Of a stretch of DNA of 64,000 nt, positions 9,324-16,871 are shown one piece after another. The stretch covers positions 1 to 64,000 of the forward strand of contig NZ_JADQBY010000019.1 in NCBI RefSeq assembly GCF_016278385.1, in the 5' to 3' direction. How positions within the stretch are numbered: the first letter of the stretch is position 1; each line of letters begins with the position of its first letter. The notes under the pieces were generated by a model. The model was not told where the DNA came from and searched no databases. It worked only from the letters and a program-made list of their open reading frames with translations. The position numbers were made by a program, and so were the translations under genes. Source of the DNA: Methanolobus sp. Its GTDB lineage: Archaea; Halobacteriota; Methanosarcinia; Methanosarcinales; Methanosarcinaceae.

Positions 9324-9744
9324 GTTATCTGTAGTTGCAGTTATTTTTTTCATATCTGCAGTCCTTCTGGGTACCTTCTCTTACACAATGATGAGTGCTT
9401 CCAATGAAGTAGTCAGTGATGCCTCAGCAGAGCAGTATCAAATGCAACATATCAAGCTTCAGACAGATATTGAAGTAGATGACTCCATACCTGATATTTC
9501 CGGGAGTAATTACAATTTAACTTTAACTCTTTCTAACACAGGCAGTGAAGCGGTACGTTTTGATAAGTTAAATGTTCTTGTAGACGGAAATCTGGAACCA
9601 TATTCATATAGCGATAGTGCTGTTACATGGACTCCTGTACAGACAAGGAACCTGACGATTACAGGTCTTTCAGGTCTTGGGATGCATCGTGTCAAGGTTG
9701 TCACAGAAAATGGCATTTCTGCTTATGATGCATATCTTGTTTAA
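9313..9744 (+). CDS. arlF: Archaellum stator protein ArlF
   Basis: A 143-residue protein with one N-terminal membrane helix (residues ~5-27) and a beta-rich extracytoplasmic domain. The order after arlCE and before arlG fits ArlF, which binds the S-layer in the pseudo-periplasm as part of the archaellum stator. The N-terminus lacks a conventional SPVIG-type cleavage motif. The start ATG lies inside the end of arlCE, indicating translational coupling. Confidence 0.87.
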   Translation: MGFELSVVAVIFFISAVLLGTFSYTMMSASNEVVSDASAEQYQMQHIKLQTDIEVDDSIPDISGSNYNLTLTLSNTGSEAVRFDKLNVLVDGNLEPYSYSDSAVTWTPVQTRNLTITGLSGLGMHRVKVVTENGISAYDAYLV

Positions 9745-9756
9745 TCTGAATAGCAT

Positions 9757-9780
9757 CTTTATATACTAATAAATATATAA
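9757..9780 (+). promoter_or_regulatory. Possible internal promoter before arlG
   Basis: The 75-base gap between arlF and arlG contains TATA-like stretches (tttatatact at 9757 and an AT-only run near 9770-9780). This is the only gap of such length within the operon. It may allow separate expression of arlG onward; sequence alone cannot prove it. Confidence 0.3.
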
Positions 9781-9819
9781 TACGATGTTAATTCAATTTA
9801 TAAGGACTGGCAGAAAAAC

Positions 9820-10326
9820 ATGAAAAGCATGCTAAGAACGGACAGAAATAACCTACTGGAAAATACAAGCGCGGATACCGCTATTACGCACATGATATTT
9901 TTCATAGCCGCTATAATACTGGCTATTAGTGTTGTTGCTTTTGTATCTGCCGATGTCCAGTCACTGATATCTTCATCAGGTGCAAGCAGCAAGTTTCTTT
10001 CGGAGCAGCTAAGGACAGATATTACAATCGTAAATGATCCTGAGATCATCCCTTTTGATAGTACAAATAAAAAATATATATTCTATGCAAAAAATACCGG
10101 TAAAACAGAATTGACACCGGAATATGTGACTATTCTTGTTGATGGTATCCTTATAGAACCTGATGATGTTGATATTAGTCTTGTTGATGGTGATGTTGTA
10201 TGGCGTCCCGGTGATGTTCTTACCCTAAATACTACTACAACCCCTTCACCACTTGAATCCGGTGATCATAGGATACTTGTTGCAGCTGAAAATGGTAAAT
10301 CAGGTGCAATGAGTTTTAAAACGTAA
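9820..10326 (+). CDS. arlG: Archaellum stator protein ArlG
   Basis: A 168-residue protein with a single N-terminal membrane helix (residues ~25-48) followed by a beta-sandwich-like exterior domain. Its position between arlF and arlH and its similarity to ArlF in the exterior segment (NDPEIIPFD, KNTGKTELTP) identify it as ArlG, the filament-forming partner of ArlF in the stator. Twelve bases separate it from arlH. Confidence 0.87.
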   Translation: MKSMLRTDRNNLLENTSADTAITHMIFFIAAIILAISVVAFVSADVQSLISSSGASSKFLSEQLRTDITIVNDPEIIPFDSTNKKYIFYAKNTGKTELTPEYVTILVDGILIEPDDVDISLVDGDVVWRPGDVLTLNTTTTPSPLESGDHRILVAAENGKSGAMSFKT

Positions 10327-10338
10327 TTTGAGGTAAAA

Positions 10339-11034
10339 ATGGCAAAGATAAATGCATTTGAGATTCCAAGGGATGATCTTAATTCGAAATTAGGCGGAGG
10401 TTTTCCTGCCGGTTCGTTAGTAGTAATAGAAGGTGGGGGTGGGGGTGGAAAAAGTTCCATTACCCAGCGCCTTGCATTTGGATTGAATGAAAATGCTGTG
10501 AGTGTGACTTTAGTTTCCACCCAGATGACAACAAAAGGATTTATCAATCAAATGTATTCCATGGATTACCCTATTGCCGCCTACTTGCTAAATGGCATGC
10601 TATTGTACATTCCGGTAATTCCTCTGGTACAGGCTGCCAAATCACGTTTTGATTTCATTGAAAGGTTAATGGCAGCAGAAGAACTTTTTGAAAAGAATGT
10701 AATAATTATCGATACTATTTCTTCTTTGATAAAATATAGTGCAAATACAGAAAAAAGCCTTGAATTGATATCTTTTTTTAAGAAGCTAAATGGAATGGGT
10801 AAAGTCATCATACTGACAATAGAACCCAATCAACTGAGTGAAGAGATTGCATCCATGTTCCGCTCTTCATGTGATGTTTACATCACCCTAAAGTCAAAAC
10901 CACTTGGAAGTGAAGTTAAAAGGACTATTCTTGTAAACAAGTTTACAGGCGCCAAAGGTCCGGTAGGGCAGATGATAGGTTTCAGGATAGAACCAAAGGT
11001 AGGTCTGGTAGTAGAAATTGCTTCAGTATCATAA
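10339..11034 (+). CDS. arlH: Archaellum KaiC-like ATPase ArlH
   Basis: A 231-residue RecA/KaiC-family protein that binds ATP and forms a ring with ArlI at the motor base. The start after a GAGGTAAAA ribosome-binding site is convincing. The Walker A is an unusual glycine run (EGGGGGGKSS), encoded by a G-rich repeat at 10432-10448. A Walker B-like IIIDTISSL follows near residue 120. The fit to the GxxxxGK[ST] consensus is retained. Such a homopolymer-like tract is prone to length change, so the gene could be switched by slippage; the frame is intact here. Confidence 0.93.
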   Translation: MAKINAFEIPRDDLNSKLGGGFPAGSLVVIEGGGGGGKSSITQRLAFGLNENAVSVTLVSTQMTTKGFINQMYSMDYPIAAYLLNGMLLYIPVIPLVQAAKSRFDFIERLMAAEELFEKNVIIIDTISSLIKYSANTEKSLELISFFKKLNGMGKVIILTIEPNQLSEEIASMFRSSCDVYITLKSKPLGSEVKRTILVNKFTGAKGPVGQMIGFRIEPKVGLVVEIASVS

Positions 11035-11051
11035 GTTAAAAGAGTGGTTAG

Positions 11052-12710
11052 ATGGATCCGGAATTTCAGAAAGCTATACAGAGAAACCCACATCTTGGGG
11101 AATATGTAAAGAAATTCATGCAGGGGACCGGAACAGATGAACCAACTTTTATGGTAAGTCTTTCAAAGGATATCGATCGGGAAAATGTAAATATCATCTT
11201 GCCTGTGGGTGATCCTGTATTTGTTCATCTTTATGGCACTCCCGAACTTGGAGAGGTTAACTACTATGGTATAGAGCCTGAACTCAATAGCACTGAAAAA
11301 TTAAAGTACCGTACAATTTTGGACATTGTTCTTGAAAAATCAGCAAATGAACCCGTTCCGGATACAGAGGCCGAACTAAAAGATCTTATTACTAAATTAC
11401 TTAATTCATCGGTTGATGTCGGTGCAGGTGGTAAAGTAGATGAAGAGAGCAGCGGTAAATTTAAATTTATCCAGAAGTTTATTCCTGTGCAGAAAAAGGT
11501 TCCTTTGACTCAGGGGGAGTATAACAAGCTCCTTTACCACATAGAAAGGGATATTATTGGTTCCGGTCCTATCGAGCCTATTATCAGAGATCCCTATCTT
11601 GAAGATATCAGTAGTATCGGAGTTGACAATATCTTTATCGTCCATAAGATATTTGATACGATCAAAACTGATCTTACATTTGGGGATGAGCAGGGTCTGG
11701 ATAACTGGCTTCGTAGTATGAGTGAGCGTATAGGCCGTCCTGTGAGTGATGCCAGGCCAATTGCTGACGGTGCACTGCCGGATGGTTCTCGTATAAATAT
11801 TATTTATCCTATAGATGTCAGCAAGCGTGGTAGCAGTTTCACAATGCGTAAGTTTAGTGAAGTTCCTGTAAGTATTATCCAGCTTATTAATTGGGGCGCA
11901 TTGAGTGCAGAAATGGCAGCTTACATGTGGATGTGTCTTGAAAATGGAATGAGTATATTCTTTAGTGGTGAAACGGCAAGTGGCAAGACTACGATGCTAA
12001 ACGCATGTCTTGCTTTTGTCAATCCGAGGGCAAAGGTATTTTCTGCAGAGGACACAGCTGAAGTTCAGCCACCTCAACCTGTATGGCAGCAGTTGATCAC
12101 TCGTGAGGAAGGTCCACCTGAGTCTAGGGTAGATACATTCGCCCTTCTTAAGGCTGCTCTTCGTTCAAGGCCAAACTACATCATTGTAGGTGAAATTCGA
12201 GGAGCTGAAGGTAATGTAGCTTTCCAGGGTATGCAGACAGGACACCCTGTACTTGCAACATTCCACGCATCTGCAGTTTCAAAGATGATTCAGCGTCTTA
12301 CAGCTGATCCTATAAATGTGCCTGTAACTTTCATAGATAACCTGAATATTGCAATGATTCTTTCAGCTGTCTACCGTAAAGGTAAATTTCTAAGGCGTGC
12401 CCTTGCAATTGAAGAGATAGAAGGCTATTATGAAGAAATCGGTGGCGTCGCCACAAGAGCTGTTTTTCAGTGGGAACCGGATACTGATGTGCATAAGTTC
12501 CGAGGTCTAAACAACAGTTACATTCTGGAGGATAAAATAGCTACAAAGCTTGGTTATGAGGACAAGAGGGCTATATATCAGGATCTTTTCCTCAGGGCAA
12601 AAATACTGGAAGAAATGCGCTCAAGAGGGATTGAAGATTACTATGACGTTCTTGAGATCCTGGTTAATTTCTATAAACATGGCATAGAAGGCCTTCCATT
12701 TTCAATTTAG
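11052..12710 (+). CDS. arlI: Archaellum motor ATPase ArlI
   Basis: A 552-residue secretion-superfamily hexameric ATPase that powers archaellum assembly and rotation. It has an N-terminal domain of ~200 residues and a C-terminal ATPase domain with Walker A (G306-ETASGKT), an Asp box, a Walker B (IIVGEIRG near residue 380) and a His box (GHPVLATFHA). The length matches the family. It is 17 bases after arlH and is followed immediately by arlJ. Confidence 0.96.
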   Translation: MDPEFQKAIQRNPHLGEYVKKFMQGTGTDEPTFMVSLSKDIDRENVNIILPVGDPVFVHLYGTPELGEVNYYGIEPELNSTEKLKYRTILDIVLEKSANEPVPDTEAELKDLITKLLNSSVDVGAGGKVDEESSGKFKFIQKFIPVQKKVPLTQGEYNKLLYHIERDIIGSGPIEPIIRDPYLEDISSIGVDNIFIVHKIFDTIKTDLTFGDEQGLDNWLRSMSERIGRPVSDARPIADGALPDGSRINIIYPIDVSKRGSSFTMRKFSEVPVSIIQLINWGALSAEMAAYMWMCLENGMSIFFSGETASGKTTMLNACLAFVNPRAKVFSAEDTAEVQPPQPVWQQLITREEGPPESRVDTFALLKAALRSRPNYIIVGEIRGAEGNVAFQGMQTGHPVLATFHASAVSKMIQRLTADPINVPVTFIDNLNIAMILSAVYRKGKFLRRALAIEEIEGYYEEIGGVATRAVFQWEPDTDVHKFRGLNNSYILEDKIATKLGYEDKRAIYQDLFLRAKILEEMRSRGIEDYYDVLEILVNFYKHGIEGLPFSI

Positions 12711-12719
12711 GTGAGTTTT

Positions 12720-14375
12720 ATGAGCTATGATAAGGCCTTCAAGAATCTTGGCATGGAACCTGGTGCATATGGGAAAAAGTTTGCTTTACCCATAATAGTA
12801 TTTGGTTTTATGATATGTATTATTATTTTAATCGTATTCCCCACACTTTTTACTGGTACTACCAAATACATACCAATATTAATACCTGTAATTTGTATCA
12901 TTTTTGCTTTGTCATATCCCCTGACAATCCTTGCTGCCAAAGCTTCCCGCATAGATAATAATATGCACTATTATATCACCCAGATGGGTTCAATTGCCAC
13001 GGCAGAAACTCCCAGAATCGATATTGTCCGCATCGTTTCTGAAAATTCGGATTACCAGGAACTTGCCGAGGAAACAAGGAAGATATTTGATCTTGTTACT
13101 GTGTGGCACCTTAGTCTTGCGGACGCATGCAGGTTCGTTTCAAAAAGAACTCCTTCTATCATATTTGAAGATTTCCTTGATCGTTTTGCCCATGCACTCC
13201 AGTCTGGAGAGGATGTAAAAGGCTTCCTTTTTGCAGAGCAGGGTGTGGTAATGAACGAGTATGAGTCCATGTATATGGGTGCACTTTATGTTGTTGAAAT
13301 TATTAAGGAACTATTTGTATCTCTTGTAATGTCTCTTATATTCATGGCATCTTTTGCTGTTATCATGCCGGTGATCACAGGTATGAATGCAGAGCTTCTG
13401 ATGAGTATGGTCGTGCTTGTCTTCCTTGTAACAGATATTGTTATGGTGATGTTCACAAAAAGTAAGATTCCAAAGGATCCGGCATGGAGTCAGTCCAAGA
13501 AGGTCACTGAGAACAAGTTAAAATTATATCGTTCAATACCTGTTTCCCTTCTTGGATGCGTTGTTGTTTTCATAGCAGTATCTCTTTATGGAAAGATTGA
13601 AACTTCAATTGCTGTAGCTATGGTTTTCACACCCCTTATTTATACAGGTCATGTCTCAAGGTCAATAGAGAAAAGTATCCGAAGGAAAGATGAGAACTTT
13701 CCTGCGTTTATCCGTTCTCTTGGAAGTTCCGCAGGTGCAAGAGGTGGTGTTATTGATGATGCGCTCAAAGCCCTTAGGGCACATGACTTTGGTCCTCTTA
13801 CAAGAGATGTGAACAATCTCTATAAGATGCTTGTAACCAGGATAGATAAATTCGGTTCATGGGAATATTTTGGAGCTAACACCGGTAGTAATTTGATACA
13901 ACGTTTCTCCGTGATGTTTGTGGAAGCGACCAACCTGGGTGGACAACCTGAGGTCATCGGTGATATAATAGCAACTAACTTCCATAAAATTGTAACTCTC
14001 AGGAAAAAGAGATCCCAGTCTGCAGGTAGTCTTGTTGGTGTCCTGTATGGTCTGACAGGCGGTATTGGTTTTACTATGTATATCTCGCTTGGTGTGGTTG
14101 GACTTATGCAGGATATGTTCTCAGCTGTGGAAATGCCTCCCGGAATGTCCATGGGAATGGTGTTATATACAAATGTAGGTAGCATTGAGACACTTTCAAA
14201 CATGGTTATGTTAATAATGGTTGGTCATTCCCTGATGTCTGCTCTTCTTATCAGGATAGTGGATGGGGGGCATATGTTGAGTGCAACCACTGATTTTGTA
14301 ATAATGGTATGGATATCCGGAGTAAGTGCAGTTGTCACTATGTCGGGTGTGGCCTCGTTGCTGAATCTAAGCTAA
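12720..14375 (+). CDS. arlJ: Archaellum membrane platform protein ArlJ
   Basis: A 551-residue polytopic membrane protein of the TadC/GspF superfamily, the membrane anchor on which ArlI acts. It has about nine hydrophobic helices grouped near residues 20-70, 195-245, 275-320 and 430-545, separated by two large cytoplasmic loops. The GTG directly after the arlI stop would add three residues, but it forms part of GGTGAG, a good ribosome-binding site four bases before the ATG at 12720, so I choose the ATG. It is the last gene of the operon. Confidence 0.94.
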   Translation: MSYDKAFKNLGMEPGAYGKKFALPIIVFGFMICIIILIVFPTLFTGTTKYIPILIPVICIIFALSYPLTILAAKASRIDNNMHYYITQMGSIATAETPRIDIVRIVSENSDYQELAEETRKIFDLVTVWHLSLADACRFVSKRTPSIIFEDFLDRFAHALQSGEDVKGFLFAEQGVVMNEYESMYMGALYVVEIIKELFVSLVMSLIFMASFAVIMPVITGMNAELLMSMVVLVFLVTDIVMVMFTKSKIPKDPAWSQSKKVTENKLKLYRSIPVSLLGCVVVFIAVSLYGKIETSIAVAMVFTPLIYTGHVSRSIEKSIRRKDENFPAFIRSLGSSAGARGGVIDDALKALRAHDFGPLTRDVNNLYKMLVTRIDKFGSWEYFGANTGSNLIQRFSVMFVEATNLGGQPEVIGDIIATNFHKIVTLRKKRSQSAGSLVGVLYGLTGGIGFTMYISLGVVGLMQDMFSAVEMPPGMSMGMVLYTNVGSIETLSNMVMLIMVGHSLMSALLIRIVDGGHMLSATTDFVIMVWISGVSAVVTMSGVASLLNLS

Positions 14376-14422
14376 AAAAAGAATTTATGAGTATCCCATA
14401 GAATGAAAAGCCGGCAGGATTT

Positions 14423-15421
14423 TTATTCTATTCTTGTTTTTATGTATTTTGCAATATTATTGCCAACTTCTGATGTGGTATGTTTACCACCAAGGTCAGG
14501 GGTGCAGATTCCCATATTGAGTGCAGAGTCAATGGCTTCTTCAACAATTGCTGCTTCTGCAACATCACCATGCCATTCAAGGAGCATTTTCAGACTTAAT
14601 ATTGCAGCAAGTGGATTTGCTATGTTTCTGCCAGCTATATCTGGAGCGCTACCATGCACCGGCTCAAATAATGCATATTTCTCTCCAATGTTGGCACTGG
14701 GCAAAAGACCAAGTCCTCCAACCAAGGCACCTGACATATCGCTCAGAATATCCCCAAAGAGGTTGGTTGTTACTATAACATCGTAATTCCAGGGGGATGT
14801 GATCAGGTTGTAAGCGAAGGAGTCTACAAGTTCATCCTTGTGCATAACTCCTGCGTCGGTTGCAGTCTGCCGGCAAACATCCAGGAAGAGTTTATCAGAC
14901 TTCATCACATTGGATTTATGGACAATAGCTAGCTTGTTCAGTCTGCTGCTTGCAAGCTTGCATGCATAATTTGCAATTCTTTTTGAACCTTTTCTTGTGA
15001 CAACTCTCTGTGTAGTGGAAATGTCGTTTCCTATCTCTTCAATGCCTGAGTACAGTCCTTCTGTATTTTCCCTTACGATGATGAAATTGAAATCGTTACG
15101 TTCATGAATGCCTTTTACTGAGGGCAGAGGACGTATAGGCCGGATGTTTGCATACATGTCCAGTTCTTTGCGTATTGTGAGGAGCACACTCTTATAATTA
15201 GGATCAGGTGGCGTTGTAATTGCACCAAAGAATACACAATCGCATTCTTTTAGTGTCGCTATATCTTCGTCGGTTATAGCAGAACCGGTTCTCTCCCATT
15301 TTCCATAACCAAGTTCCAAAGGTATTTTTTCAATATCAAGGTTAAGTGAGTCCAGAATCTCTATTGCTGCAGGGATTACTTCTTTTCCAACCCCGTCACC
15401 TTCCACAACTGCAAGTTTCAT
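14423..15421 (-). CDS. Isopropylmalate/homoisocitrate-type dehydrogenase (LeuB/AksF family)
   Basis: A 332-residue member of the decarboxylating beta-hydroxyacid dehydrogenase family. It shows the N-terminal EGDGVGKEV, the VRENTEGLYSG substrate loop, the TNLFGDILSD metal-binding motif and the FEPVHGSAPDIAG cofactor-binding motif. In methanogens, paralogues serve either leucine synthesis (3-isopropylmalate dehydrogenase, LeuB) or coenzyme B synthesis (homoisocitrate dehydrogenase, AksF). It is the last gene of a three-gene operon with a small subunit carrying the YLRT loop, which favours the coenzyme B route, but sequence alone does not decide. Confidence 0.85.
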   Translation of the reverse strand: MKLAVVEGDGVGKEVIPAAIEILDSLNLDIEKIPLELGYGKWERTGSAITDEDIATLKECDCVFFGAITTPPDPNYKSVLLTIRKELDMYANIRPIRPLPSVKGIHERNDFNFIIVRENTEGLYSGIEEIGNDISTTQRVVTRKGSKRIANYACKLASSRLNKLAIVHKSNVMKSDKLFLDVCRQTATDAGVMHKDELVDSFAYNLITSPWNYDVIVTTNLFGDILSDMSGALVGGLGLLPSANIGEKYALFEPVHGSAPDIAGRNIANPLAAILSLKMLLEWHGDVAEAAIVEEAIDSALNMGICTPDLGGKHTTSEVGNNIAKYIKTRIE

Positions 15422-15433
15422 AATACTACCTCT

Positions 15434-16285
15434 TTATTTTCCCTTAATTTCCTCAACAAGATCCCATACGGCTTTAGCAACGTCAAATTCCGATGCACCC
15501 CAGTGGACAACTGCTCCGCGAATACCATTAATAGTAACAATACCGGATTTCTCAGAGCGGCAGCATCGTGTGATGAATGGTCTTGATGGCTTGAATATGT
15601 CTGATTTAAAAGGACAGATATTTACAAATGAGTATTCTACTCCCGGAAATCTGGATTCAAAAAGGCTTTTTGATATTTCACAGCCTACAAGCAGTGCACC
15701 ATCTTCTTCAATAACATCACAATCAAGACATTTTCCTTTAAGCCCTGATGATGAACATGGGAACACAGTGTTATCTCCTTCAAATCTCCTGAGATCGGTC
15801 AGATTATCTGAAAATTTAATTGTGAGATCACCGAAAATACCACTTTTTTCCAGCCTGTTTACAACACTTGAAAGCCAGGATGGTTCCGGGGGTACAACAT
15901 CGACTATCTCGATATCAAGAATTGCTGTGAGGTCTGGTTTGTGTACAAATGTCAGGTGTTTATCTATGCCTGTGAATATGACAGTATTAACTTTTCCTTT
16001 GCAGATATTTGCTGCGATCTCTATGAGAAGTGCTCTGTCTTTTATGTTCAATTCTTTGTCATAGCGGACAATTTCCTCACATGAGGCTAGTTTTTCAAGA
16101 GATTCGACATTTCTTAGCAGATCATTTCCCAGATGCCTGACTTCGTAAAGTGAGTAACTATTTTCATTATCACAATGTTCAACGATCAGGTATTTTGTGA
16201 GGAAATAGATACGTCTGTCATCGCCGTCGGGAATCTCCCTGCTATGGCCCACATATTTGTACTCATCAGGAAATATCATATTCAT
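15434..16285 (-). CDS. Conserved unknown protein in the leu/aks-type operon
   Basis: A 283-residue soluble protein whose family I cannot name with confidence. It has cysteines in the second half (CSSSGLKGKCLDCDV near residue 180, CEISK, CPFKS and a CCRSE pair) that could bind metal or an iron-sulfur cluster. It lies five bases after the dehydratase small subunit and twelve bases before the dehydrogenase, so it is probably co-transcribed and acts in, or regulates, the same pathway. The operon position is the only functional hint. Confidence 0.8.
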   Translation of the reverse strand: MNMIFPDEYKYVGHSREIPDGDDRRIYFLTKYLIVEHCDNENSYSLYEVRHLGNDLLRNVESLEKLASCEEIVRYDKELNIKDRALLIEIAANICKGKVNTVIFTGIDKHLTFVHKPDLTAILDIEIVDVVPPEPSWLSSVVNRLEKSGIFGDLTIKFSDNLTDLRRFEGDNTVFPCSSSGLKGKCLDCDVIEEDGALLVGCEISKSLFESRFPGVEYSFVNICPFKSDIFKPSRPFITRCCRSEKSGIVTINGIRGAVVHWGASEFDVAKAVWDLVEEIKGK

Positions 16286-16290
16286 ACGCC

Positions 16291-16779
16291 TTAATGTGTG
16301 TTCTTTTTTGCTTTGTGCTGGGCCACAAGTCCGCCTTCAGTCAGCATTTCAAGAAGAAAATCCGGTAATTTGTTTCCCTTGAACACTTCACCGTTTGCTT
16401 TTACTGTTCCCTGAAGCAGGTCAATTTCCACTTCATCTCCTTCGTTGCACTGCACGTCTGCTTCCATAAGTGGAAGTCCTACATTGATGGCGTTCCTGAA
16501 AAAGATCCTTCCGAATGATTTTGCCACAACACATGCAACTCCTGCATACTTTAGTGCCAGTGCAGCCTGTTCCCTGGAGGAGCCACATCCAAAGTTGTCA
16601 TCCGCAACGATTATGTCTCCCTTTTTCACTTTTTTAGGGAATTCAGGGTCTATTCCTTCCAGAACATGATCTGCAAAGACCTGCATATCTGTAGTGCGCA
16701 GGTATTTTCCGGGAATTATTACATCAGTATCGATATCACTACCGAAAATCCATGCTTTTCCCTTGATTATATTGTCCAA
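16291..16779 (-). CDS. hacB: Homoaconitase/isopropylmalate isomerase small subunit
   Basis: A 162-residue swivel-domain subunit of the aconitase superfamily. It pairs with a large [4Fe-4S] subunit not encoded in this window. The specificity loop reads YLRT (residues 26-29). In studied methanogen paralogues YLRT marks homoaconitase, which serves 2-oxosuberate and coenzyme B synthesis, whereas isopropylmalate isomerases carry other residues after YL. The CGSSREQAA motif (near residue 66) is the family anion-binding loop. First gene of the reverse-strand operon. If the YLRT rule fails in this lineage, LeuD is the alternative. Confidence 0.82.
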   Translation of the reverse strand: MDNIIKGKAWIFGSDIDTDVIIPGKYLRTTDMQVFADHVLEGIDPEFPKKVKKGDIIVADDNFGCGSSREQAALALKYAGVACVVAKSFGRIFFRNAINVGLPLMEADVQCNEGDEVEIDLLQGTVKANGEVFKGNKLPDFLLEMLTEGGLVAQHKAKKNTH

Positions 16780-16871
16780 TATATCACCTTAGAGCTAGCT
16801 TCTGCTTGATATTATTTGTAAGTGTCGGGAAATGTCCAAAAAAAAGTAAAGATAGAATGGGAAAGAAGTAT

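Noticed and set aside
14403-14786. Forward open frame overlapping the end of the dehydrogenase gene
   Set aside because: It lies antisense to conserved motifs of the LeuB/AksF family and has no support of its own.
15570-16064. Forward open frame within the reverse-strand operon
   Set aside because: It is antisense to a tightly packed operon gene and its translation is low-complexity Ser/Leu-rich, as expected for a shadow frame.
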